This document shows, one piece after another, positions 9,250 to 19,226 of a DNA stretch of 64,000 nucleotides. Both the position numbers and the translations under genes were made by a program. The stretch is from Actinomycetota bacterium. Its GTDB lineage: Bacteria > Actinomycetota > Actinomycetes > S36-B12 > UBA10799. Numbering within the stretch: the first letter of the stretch is position 1; the number at the start of each line of letters is the position of its first letter. The stretch is from positions 186,001 to 250,000 of the forward strand of contig JACJWU010000002.1 in NCBI GenBank assembly GCA_020636995.1, in the 5' to 3' direction. The notes beneath the pieces were generated by a model that was not told where the DNA came from, ran no database searches, and saw only the letters and a list, made by a program, of their open reading frames with translations.

Positions 9250-9684
9250 CTACGAATCTGGGGCCAGTGGGTTGATCCACCCGCATCCCGGGAAACGTGC
9301 GAAATCGGTGTCGTTCGAGACCACCGACACACCGTTCTCGAGGGCGAGTGCGGCCAACTGGGCGTCGGGGATGAGGTTGGCGCCGACCTGTGACCGCACG
9401 AGCAGTTCGCCCAGGATGCGTGCGGTGTGCTGTGTCGCGGGCGGGATCCAGGCGGTGTCCTGGGCCAGCCACTCCTCGACGAATCCCCACGCCTGCGGCA
9501 CGCTCAAGGGGGACTCGCTGAGGCGCGGATGTGTCGAGATCCTCAGAAATGCCCCGATCGTCTGCCATGGCAGCCCCACTCGTCGGGGGCCGTTGAAGGC
9601 TGCCTCGAGCCACTCAGCGGCGCGAGTGTGGAATGGGCTGCTCGAATCGACGGCATAGAGCAGGATGTTGGCGTCAACGATCAT
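9250..9684 (-). CDS. vapC: VapC-type PIN-domain ribonuclease toxin
   Basis: Toxin of a type II toxin-antitoxin pair, 144 aa, which is normal for VapC. The PIN-domain start MIVDANILLYAVD supplies the first acidic metal ligand (Asp4), with further acidic positions near Glu24 and in the NLIPDAQLAALA and VVSNDTDF motifs. PIN toxins cleave RNA, often specific tRNAs, with Mg2+. Its start overlaps the antitoxin gene by 11 bp, the usual vapBC arrangement, so it is translated after the antitoxin and probably controlled by the palindromes upstream of vapB. Confidence 0.9.
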   Translation of the reverse strand: MIVDANILLYAVDSSSPFHTRAAEWLEAAFNGPRRVGLPWQTIGAFLRISTHPRLSESPLSVPQAWGFVEEWLAQDTAWIPPATQHTARILGELLVRSQVGANLIPDAQLAALALENGVSVVSNDTDFARFPGCGWINPLAPDS

Positions 9685-9901
9685 CGTCGTCCAGCGTGTC
9701 GAGTACGTCGGCCACGTTGCTGACGTCCACTCGCAGACCTACAGGAACGCTGCGCTGGCGGAACGGCTGTCCTGAGTGGGGGCGAGTGAGGCCGGCCCTG
9801 GCGAGTTCGTTGAGCGCTGCGCTTGTCCCCAAGCCGCGCTCGCGCCGCAGGCGCTCCACCTCCGCGGCGACATCGTCTGCCAACGTCACTGTCGTACGCA
9901 T
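9674..9901 (-). CDS. vapB: VapB-type ribbon-helix-helix antitoxin
   Basis: Antitoxin of 75 aa. The N-terminus MRTTVTLADDVAAEVERLRRERG is a ribbon-helix-helix DNA-binding start (beta strand RTTVTL followed by two helices). The C-terminal half, rich in Asp and Val, is the likely toxin-binding tail. It is the first gene of the pair and overlaps vapC by 11 bp. Two inverted repeats directly upstream are probable autoregulatory operators. Confidence 0.85.
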   Translation of the reverse strand: MRTTVTLADDVAAEVERLRRERGLGTSAALNELARAGLTRPHSGQPFRQRSVPVGLRVDVSNVADVLDTLDDDDR

Positions 9902-9913
9902 GCGTCAAAGATA

Positions 9914-9947
9914 GCATCATGATGCATAGACAGCAGCATCGTGATGA
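9914..9947. promoter_or_regulatory. Probable VapB operator, two palindromes
   Basis: Twelve bases upstream of the vapB start lies a perfect 12-bp palindrome, GCATCATGATGC (9914-9925). A second, slightly degenerate copy, CATC-GT-GATG, lies at 9937-9946, about two helical turns away. Paired palindromes of this kind fit a dimeric ribbon-helix-helix repressor autoregulating its operon. The binding assignment is inferred from position. Confidence 0.55.
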
Positions 9948-10225
9948 TCAAGCCGTTGCCAGCATGCACCCGAAGCATGCCTACCGAGTCCCTGGACGCC
10001 CGTCTGGTGGAACAGTCCGAAGGCTTGCGGGGATCGATGCCCATGCGGACGCGAGATCGCGCCTTCGGGCGCCGTGATTCCGCGGATTCTGGACATTGGA
10101 TCTCACGCAGATCTCCGCGGGGCGTACACGCGCGGCGGACCATTGAGAGGCGGCCACCAGCGCAGGTCGGCTCACGTTGCGAGGCGACCAGCATCGACTC
10201 CCTGCGGCCCCACCCGGGGACAACA
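9948..10225. other. Intergenic region, nothing recognised
   Basis: These 278 bases lie between the vapB operators and the 3' end of the molybdopterin oxidoreductase gene. Short open frames on both strands show no domain, and no strong hairpin with a T-run was found. Confidence 0.4.
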
Positions 10226-12468
<2,243 letters not shown>

Positions 12469-12472
<4 letters not shown>

Positions 12473-13047
12473 GCGGTCTCCTCGGGTCGAAGCAGCTGGT
12501 TGAGTTCAGTGGCCACGTCGTCGAGTGGCCTCACATCGCCGGCGGTGCGGGACAGGATGAGCGCGCCTTCGATTGCTGCGACGGTGATGGTCGCCAACCG
12601 TCGGGCCTGTGCGCGGGTATGCCCCTCCGAGACGAGCTTCTTCGCGAGCTTGTCGAGCCACCGCCCGAATATGGCGCGGACCGCCTCGGTGGCTGCCGGC
12701 AGGTCGCTGCGGCCGTCGACGGCCATCGCCATCACCGGGCAGCCCGCCCTGAAATCGGAGTCACGCAGTGCCTTCTTCCAGAAGCCGGCGAACGTCGCGA
12801 CGGCGTCCGCGGCGTCTGCGCGGGCCAGGAATACTTCCAGCATCGCCGAGATATCGTCCCCGGCACGGTTCACCGCCGCAAGGATCATCTCGTCTCGCCC
12901 ACCAGGGAAGTGGTAGTACACCGACCCCCGCGGGGCCCCGCTGTGGGCAAGCACCGCGTCCACGGTGATCGCGTTCGCCCCCTGCTCCTGCATGAGCGCG
13001 ACCGTGCTGCTGATCATGCGGTCACGGGTGCCGATTCCCATGGCCAT
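12469..13047 (-). CDS. TetR-family regulator
   Basis: A 192-aa repressor with an N-terminal TetR helix-turn-helix (residues about 8-55: ITVDAVLAHSGAPRGSVYYHFPGG) and a ligand domain resembling the LmrA/YxaF group (FWKKALRDSDFRAGCPVMAMAVD). It is the first gene of an operon with the molybdopterin oxidoreductase (4-bp overlap). It presumably represses that operon through the palindrome that overlaps its own start codon. An alternative ATG lies two codons downstream at 13041. The inducer is unknown. Confidence 0.88.
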
Positions 13048-13057
13048 AGATTATGGC
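13043..13057. promoter_or_regulatory. Probable TetR operator over the start codon
   Basis: An inverted repeat, GCCATA at 13043-13048 and TATGGC at 13052-13057 with spacer GAT, overlaps the regulator's ATG (13045-13047). A related ATA-rich stretch (CATAGAGCATATTAGCGTAT) follows upstream of the gene. The position suggests autorepression; binding is inferred. Confidence 0.5.
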
Positions 13058-13110
13058 ATAGAGCATATTAGCGTATATGGCCGGGGACCGGGGAGGTGCG
13101 GCAGCTGGTC

Positions 13111-14826
13111 TCAGGGGCGCCGCAGCACGTCTGTAGCCACGGTCTCGTCCTCGCTCGGGCGGCCCGGCCCCTTCTGCCGCGCCAGCCAGACGCGCAGGGA
13201 GCCGTCAGGTGTCCGGGCGGCCTGGTACCGGCGCTGGACGCGCAGCCCGGCTCGGGGTAGCTCGGACTCTTCGATGATCAGTCGGCGGTCGGGCTCGAGT
13301 AGCGTGCTGAGCGCACCCCGCGACCTGCCTTCGTCGGGTAGCGGCACCCTGCCCCGCTGCAGACCGATCTGCGCGCTTCCCGCCAGACGGACCGGCAGCA
13401 GTGGCAGCCAGTTGTCGGCCACGGTCCCGCCCAGATCGAAGACCCACCGGTCGTCGACCTCGCCGGGCGCCAGCGGCGGCTGGGCGCGTCGGCCGCCCGG
13501 TGGGATCGCCGCCAGCGGGTCTATGCCGCGACCGTAGGCACCCTCGACCCGCCGCTCGACAGCCCACGCCACGTTGGCGACCTCGTCACGGCCCATGAGG
13601 ACGTCGTCCAGCGGTCGGCCCGCATCGATGGCCTGGACAGTTGGAGGTAGCAGTAGCAGTGGTGCCAGGCCGCGCTCGACCGAGGTGTCCCCGGTCAACT
13701 CGAAGAACCGGCAGGCCCGATCGGCGCCATCCAGCACCGCGGCTGCGGGCACCGTCGTGGTGTCACCGAAGTCGTCAGTCACCTCGATGAGCGTGACGCG
13801 CACCAGGTGTCCACTGGGCACAGTGAGCGGCACGAGGTACCAGTCATCGGAGTACACGGTGGCGTAGGCCGCCAGCGCCACCCGTGCCATGTCGGTGATG
13901 TCAGCGTCGATTCCGCCGTAGTGGACGTCACCATCCTCCATCTCCCAGAATCGCGATGCCGGTTGACCGGGGTACGTGAGCGGGACCGGCAGCAAGTCGT
14001 TCCCGAAGGTGACCGGCTCGCCCGCATCGTCGCGGGGGTGGAACCCCACGGCGTCGAAGGTGAACCAGTCCACTCGCCCCCCGCCATGATCGCGGGACTC
14101 CAGCAGGAAGCCCTGCCCGTTCCCGGCCGGCGCCCCGATGCGGAACTCGTGCTCCATGCGCGATGGGTTCCAGGTCGTGGGGTTCTGTGGGATCACGAAG
14201 GCCTGCCCCAGTTCGCGCCCCCAGTCCATGATCGCTGCGGTGACGTCCGCCGCCACGGCTGCGGGCAGAGCCGCCTGAGCGATCAGGCCCAGGGCCTTGC
14301 CGGGTGTGGCCGCGATCATGGCTGCGAACGCCGCGCCGTCGAAGAGTCGGCGTGCCAGGGCGTCGAGGCGTCGCGATCCTGCCGGGTCGCGGCGTTCCGC
14401 CGAGGTGTCGGGGGTCAGCGGAAAGGCGTCGCGCAGCACTTCCAGCAGGCGGTTGCGGGCATCGTCGTCCAGCCCATCGACGTCGCGAAGAATCGCGGTA
14501 AGCAGGTGTGCTGACTCCGCGCCGACGCGGGCCGCTCCGGCACCAGTGGCGTGGTGCTCGCCCTCGACGATCGGTTCCAGCGGAGTCTGTGGGTCGTGGG
14601 TGTAGACGGGCCCCTTGGCGCCTGTCGGCCCGACCTGCCAGCGGTCGATCGGCACCATCTGGCCTTCCACACGCATGAAGATCGGCGTGGCGGCGTCCTC
14701 ACCCCGGAACTCCCCGGACTGCCACTGCCGGGCGAGCATCCACAGCGGGTCGGCGATCCTGGCCGACAGGCCCTCAGTCAGGTCCGGATCCACGGTCGTC
14801 GGCTCGGCCCGTTGCCACACGCTCAT
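13111..14826 (-). CDS. Large-protein cluster component E, conserved hypothetical (571 aa)
   Basis: Last gene of the five-gene cluster; its ATG overlaps the preceding gene's stop (ATGA at 14823-14826). It opens with MSVWQRAEPTTVDPDLTEG and then a Trp/Gln-rich segment, DPLWMLARQWQSGEFRGEDA. Similar strings, as I remember them, recur in uncharacterised proteins from several bacterial phyla. The centre (about 175-330) has Trp- and Gly-rich beta stretches such as GGGRVDWFTFDAVGFHPRDD and VHYGGIDADITDMARVALAAYATV. The C-terminus is basic, with VQRRYQAARTPDGSLRVWLARQKG. There is no signal peptide, membrane segment or catalytic motif. The function is unknown; I infer it works with the four upstream products. 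Confidence 0.8.
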   Translation of the reverse strand: MSVWQRAEPTTVDPDLTEGLSARIADPLWMLARQWQSGEFRGEDAATPIFMRVEGQMVPIDRWQVGPTGAKGPVYTHDPQTPLEPIVEGEHHATGAGAARVGAESAHLLTAILRDVDGLDDDARNRLLEVLRDAFPLTPDTSAERRDPAGSRRLDALARRLFDGAAFAAMIAATPGKALGLIAQAALPAAVAADVTAAIMDWGRELGQAFVIPQNPTTWNPSRMEHEFRIGAPAGNGQGFLLESRDHGGGRVDWFTFDAVGFHPRDDAGEPVTFGNDLLPVPLTYPGQPASRFWEMEDGDVHYGGIDADITDMARVALAAYATVYSDDWYLVPLTVPSGHLVRVTLIEVTDDFGDTTTVPAAAVLDGADRACRFFELTGDTSVERGLAPLLLLPPTVQAIDAGRPLDDVLMGRDEVANVAWAVERRVEGAYGRGIDPLAAIPPGGRRAQPPLAPGEVDDRWVFDLGGTVADNWLPLLPVRLAGSAQIGLQRGRVPLPDEGRSRGALSTLLEPDRRLIIEESELPRAGLRVQRRYQAARTPDGSLRVWLARQKGPGRPSEDETVATDVLRRP

Positions 14827-17800
14827 CCGTCTGTCTCCTCGCCATCCGCCGGCGCGACGTCCGCCTCGGTCAGTAGCTCGCCCTTGCCAGCGACGAAGAC
14901 CGCAGGGATCAGATGTCCGTAGGACTTCATCGTCTCTGTGCCGACGGCGCGGTGCCGGGCCGCTCGAAGCGTCTGCTCGAGGGTCTCGACCATCAGGTCG
15001 CCGTCCCAGCGGCGGCCCTTGGGCGGGACGGCCAGCAGGACCGCGTTGGGTGCTCGCGACGATGGGGCATCCACGTTGACCGCCACGCCGGTGGTCACCT
15101 CGTCACCCGGAATCGTCTCGGCCCATCCGTCGAAGCGCAGTCCGCAGGCCCGGCCGGCCTTGAGCGCCGGGGCCGGATCCGTGATGGAGAGGACACACAG
15201 CCGGGACCGACCGGCGGCGAAGTCCGGCAGGTCCAGGGCGGCCCAACCATCCTGGACCGCGCCGTCCAAGGGGTACTGGATCAGGTGCGCGTCCAGTACC
15301 CGGTTGTCGCCGAGCACCTCCGCCATCATCGTGGCCTGATGCACCGCGCCCAGCCCATCGTGGACCCTGCCGGCCGCCAGCATCCACGATCGCACGCGTG
15401 CCTCGCTGCCAAGCCGCAGCCGTCCCTGTCGGAGCATCTTGCCGGGCGTCTCGCCGAAGAGCCCGTCCGGCACTGTCAGCACCTGGGTCAGCGGGAGCGT
15501 CCAGCCGACGGCCGCCCGTAGCGCGTCGGCGACGGCATCGGGGTTTGCCGCGGAGGGGCCTGCGAGGGCCGCATCGAGGGTTGCCGCGCGAGCGCGCACT
15601 GTGGCGACCAGCGCGCCGACGGCCGATTCCACCGCCTCCGGCGAGGAGACGGCCAGCAGGGACAGCGCACCGCCGCGGTCGATCAGTGCGAGGTCGGCGA
15701 TGACATCCGGCCATCGCCGTGTGCGCTCCAGCGCATCCGCCAAGCGCCCCAGTTGGTCGACGACCTGTTGGGCCCGTTCGGTGAGTTCATCGATGTCAAC
15801 TGATGGCAGCAGCGGCTCATCAACGCTCGTGGCATCGGCGAGGTCGCCGGGTGCCAGCGCTCTGGCCTGCCCGAGGGCGTCGCCCAACGCTCCGGCGGCC
15901 ACAGCAGCGTCCTCAAGTGCCGAGAGGTCCAGTGCGACGCTCACCGCACGACCGTCGTCAGCGCCCCCGACGCGTTCATCGGCAGTAGCGCGTATGGCGA
16001 TGCCGGCAAGCACCTGCGCCAGGGGGCTGTCGGCAAGGGGGACGTTCGCCGGACACCATGTGACCAGATGAGTTGCGCCGATACCCAGGTCGCCCAGGGT
16101 CGCCGACCACCCGTGGCCATCGACCTCGCCCGAGACCTCCAACGTGGCCAGAGTCGGCAGCATCGTCCGCAGCCAGTGGTCGAGTGTGGGGTCGACGGTG
16201 CCGGGCAACGTTCGCACGCGCGCGGTGGCGGGAGCCATGATCGCTGTGATGCGGTGGGTGACCACGCGGCTCGAAGTGTCGATGTCAGCGACGTCCGGTC
16301 GGGTGATGCCGCCCGGCGTGGACGTGATGGTCGCCATCGACGCGCTCGCCCGCAGTAGATCGCCTTCCACGAGTGAGGCCACCGAGTCAGCCATGAGCAG
16401 GTCGGCGACCGCGTCGAAGTCGGCCTCGGCCGAGGCGAGCACGTCGCGCACCGGCGCCGCAGGTCGGCCAGCGCCTTTGCGAACGGCCTCCAAGGCATCG
16501 AAGACCGCACCTTCGCGAGTTCGGTAGGCCGTGGCCACAGCCAGTCCGTCGATGATCGCCGAGGCCGGCTGACCGGCTTGTCCGGTGGCGTCCAGGACCG
16601 CTCGCCGAAAGTCGTCGATCAGGTCATCCATCCCGGCGTCGTGCAGTCGCCGTTCCAGGCGTTGACCCAGCAACTGGTCGAGTTCGTGACCGTTGCGCAG
16701 ACCTTCGAGCAGCCAATGGGCCCGCCGCACGCGGTCGCTGGAGAGGTCGACGGCGAAGGGGTCGGTCGCGACGGATTGGCCGAGACCGCGCCATGCGCTG
16801 CGCAGCACCGCGGCGGTCGCGGCCCGGTCGAGGCTGGGCGCGTGGATGAATCCGTCCGTGTCCGGCTCGCCGTCGTCGGCAACCAGGTCTGTGACCCAGC
16901 CGTAGCAACCCACGGTCAACCCCTTCGGCCGCTTCACACGCATCTGGCCCAGCCGGTGTGCGGCCAGTGCTGTGCGCCAGCCGTCGAATCTGTGGGTGAA
17001 GAGCCCGATCGTCTCTCGGGTGAGCCGTTCCATCTCAACTGCTGGGTCCTCGTGACTCTCGCCGTCAGCGACGAGGGATCGCAGCCTCACCAGCCCCTCC
17101 AGGATCATGCTGGCCCCGTCCTTCGTAGCGCGCTGCAACGACTGATCGATCAGGGCGAACAGCAGTGACCGGGGCTCATCGTCATCGAGTGTGACCGAGC
17201 TGCCGGCGGCCACCGAGCGAGCCGTTTCGATCCTGCGGTCCAGACGGTCGACCAGGTCATCTGGCGCGCCGACGATCGACACGGCCGGTGCGTCGTCGGC
17301 GACCGGCTGGTAGTTGATGAAGAAAAGGTCGGGATCGCCGGGGTCTGTGATGTCGGTACTGCCCATCTCGAGGATCAGGTTGTGGATGAGGGACCGGTTC
17401 TTGTGAGCCTCGATCATCGGAATCATGACGTCGTTGATGTGATCGAGAAGGGGTGGGACAGGATTGGGATCCAGGTCCTCGTATCTCCAGAGGTCCGCTG
17501 TGAGCAGGTCACGCAGGTTCTCCAGGCGACGCAACTGCGTGCCGGCCGGCAAGCCGTCGCCCAGCGCGTCGTAGTAGTCCTGCGGGTGGTTGTACACCCG
17601 GGTCGGGACGTCGTCGGACAAGGCCCTCATGGTGGCATCGGCGGACTCGTAGGCCGCGACGATCTCATCGCGTTCGAGTACGCCGGTTCTGACTCGGAAC
17701 GTGCGCGGATGCGGGACTGCACCCAGTAGGCGTCCCACTTCGACGGCCTCGTCCGCGTCGGTCCCCTCACCCGAGGTGGCGGTCGGCGTCAGGTTCGCCG

Positions 17801-19226
17801 GATCCGCGGCCACCCACGCCAACTCCAGGTTGGCCAACTCTGTGGCAACCCGGTCCAGTGCGCTGGGCCCGGGCGGATCGAGGAAGTAGGGCAGCACCAT
17901 GATCGGCAACAACCCGTAGGGATGACCCCCGACGGCGGGGGTCGGCAGCAACGCCCGGCCGCGAGCGTAGTTGACGAACACATCGCGCAGCAGCCCACGT
18001 GTCTCAGGGCTGATCAACCTGGGTCCACGCGCGAGCAGCCCGTCCAGCACCTCGGCATGGATGCCTGGCCACAACACCTGGTTCATGGCGCGCGACCACT
18101 CGCCGTCGCGGCGTTCTGACAGTGCCTCCCCGGCGAACGCTTCGGTCGTGGGCAGGCCCAGGGCCAGTGCACCGGCCTGGGCCTGGGTCGCCGTGTACAC
18201 GTCGGAAGGCTCGCCGATTGCCGCAACCCGGTTGGCGGTGGCCGGCGGAACGGCCTCGAACTCGGGGATGTCCGGCGGCAGCGGTGGAACCCGACCGGCA
18301 TCGGTGTTGCTGGTGGGCGTGCCCTGCGGCAACAGTCGCCACCCGTCGGCGTAGCGATGCTGCACAAGAGTCGCGGCGAGGTCGTCGGCCCGGTCACCGT
18401 CGAGCAGGCCGAACACGATGACCGAGTCGTACCCCCGGGTGACGGCGTCGCCCTCGACGGGGATCTCGACGCCCATGCCGGCCGCCACCGCCGCCTCGAA
18501 GCTGTGCCGCCAGGTCAACCCCTGGGCGTCGAGGAACTCCCGGATCCCGCCGCCGTCGGGCATCTCGGCCAGTTGTGGGGCTACCGCCAGCGGCGAGGAC
18601 CTGTCCACGTAGTCGCTGAGATAGGTGCGGCGGAATTCCTGTCCGCTGGTGACCGCGACGACCCAGCGGTCGGGGAGCAACCGCGCCTGAGTCGGGATCG
18701 GGGTGGACCGCACCTCGACCTTGACGAACTCGGGTTGGACACGATCGGTGATCTGCTTGGCGTTCGTGGGTCTGGTCTGCTGGGCCACCCAGCGAGCCCT
18801 GGGCTCGCCGAGGGAGTCGATCAGCCATTGCCTCCCGAGGGACATCTGATCCGGGTCACCAGCCATCTGGAAGGCGTGCACCCAGAACGCTCGACCGAGC
18901 TCGACCTCGACCGCGGTCAACGCCTCGTCGTGCGCATCGATGAGGATCGGGTCGGGGAAGATGCGGATGCGCAGCCTCTGCTTGCGGCCGGTGGTGCGGA
19001 ACCGGGTCTCGAGCCGGACCGGCAGCAACGCGATGGGAACGTCATCCGGGACGCTGTCGAACACCACAGCCGTCGGGTCGGTGTCGCCCTGCGGTTCGTC
19101 GGGTCGGGGCTGGGGAATCCGCTCCCACGGCAGGTCGGGGCGCGCCTCGCGGATCTTGGTCAGGCGGTCGCCGTCGATGCGCGTGCGGCGGGAGGGGTTG
19201 CGTGGGCTCGGGCCTGCGGGGCTCAT
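14823..19226 (-). CDS. Large-protein cluster component D, conserved hypothetical (1467 aa)
   Basis: The start is set at the ATG at 19226, which overlaps the stop of the 915-aa gene (ATGA); the longer upstream frame only mirrors that gene. A beta-rich N-terminal domain carries LLPVRLETRF, RIRIFPDPILIDAHDEALT and FWVHAFQMAG at about 60-125. A segment with VIVFGLLDGDRADDLAATLV and LLPQGTPTSNTDA follows near 270-310. Long, largely helical Ala/Asp/Leu-rich regions then run to about 1230. The C-terminus near 1290-1450 has further alpha/beta sequence (RVRSWMLAAGRVHDGLGAV, RLCVLSITDPAP, VVNVDAPSSRAPNAVLL-like). There is no signal peptide, transmembrane helix or ATPase motif. From memory the IFPDP and QGTPTxNT strings recur in uncharacterised proteins of other bacteria. 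Function unknown. Confidence 0.82.
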   Translation of the reverse strand: MSPAGPSPRNPSRRTRIDGDRLTKIREARPDLPWERIPQPRPDEPQGDTDPTAVVFDSVPDDVPIALLPVRLETRFRTTGRKQRLRIRIFPDPILIDAHDEALTAVEVELGRAFWVHAFQMAGDPDQMSLGRQWLIDSLGEPRARWVAQQTRPTNAKQITDRVQPEFVKVEVRSTPIPTQARLLPDRWVVAVTSGQEFRRTYLSDYVDRSSPLAVAPQLAEMPDGGGIREFLDAQGLTWRHSFEAAVAAGMGVEIPVEGDAVTRGYDSVIVFGLLDGDRADDLAATLVQHRYADGWRLLPQGTPTSNTDAGRVPPLPPDIPEFEAVPPATANRVAAIGEPSDVYTATQAQAGALALGLPTTEAFAGEALSERRDGEWSRAMNQVLWPGIHAEVLDGLLARGPRLISPETRGLLRDVFVNYARGRALLPTPAVGGHPYGLLPIMVLPYFLDPPGPSALDRVATELANLELAWVAADPANLTPTATSGEGTDADEAVEVGRLLGAVPHPRTFRVRTGVLERDEIVAAYESADATMRALSDDVPTRVYNHPQDYYDALGDGLPAGTQLRRLENLRDLLTADLWRYEDLDPNPVPPLLDHINDVMIPMIEAHKNRSLIHNLILEMGSTDITDPGDPDLFFINYQPVADDAPAVSIVGAPDDLVDRLDRRIETARSVAAGSSVTLDDDEPRSLLFALIDQSLQRATKDGASMILEGLVRLRSLVADGESHEDPAVEMERLTRETIGLFTHRFDGWRTALAAHRLGQMRVKRPKGLTVGCYGWVTDLVADDGEPDTDGFIHAPSLDRAATAAVLRSAWRGLGQSVATDPFAVDLSSDRVRRAHWLLEGLRNGHELDQLLGQRLERRLHDAGMDDLIDDFRRAVLDATGQAGQPASAIIDGLAVATAYRTREGAVFDALEAVRKGAGRPAAPVRDVLASAEADFDAVADLLMADSVASLVEGDLLRASASMATITSTPGGITRPDVADIDTSSRVVTHRITAIMAPATARVRTLPGTVDPTLDHWLRTMLPTLATLEVSGEVDGHGWSATLGDLGIGATHLVTWCPANVPLADSPLAQVLAGIAIRATADERVGGADDGRAVSVALDLSALEDAAVAAGALGDALGQARALAPGDLADATSVDEPLLPSVDIDELTERAQQVVDQLGRLADALERTRRWPDVIADLALIDRGGALSLLAVSSPEAVESAVGALVATVRARAATLDAALAGPSAANPDAVADALRAAVGWTLPLTQVLTVPDGLFGETPGKMLRQGRLRLGSEARVRSWMLAAGRVHDGLGAVHQATMMAEVLGDNRVLDAHLIQYPLDGAVQDGWAALDLPDFAAGRSRLCVLSITDPAPALKAGRACGLRFDGWAETIPGDEVTTGVAVNVDAPSSRAPNAVLLAVPPKGRRWDGDLMVETLEQTLRAARHRAVGTETMKSYGHLIPAVFVAGKGELLTEADVAPADGEETDG

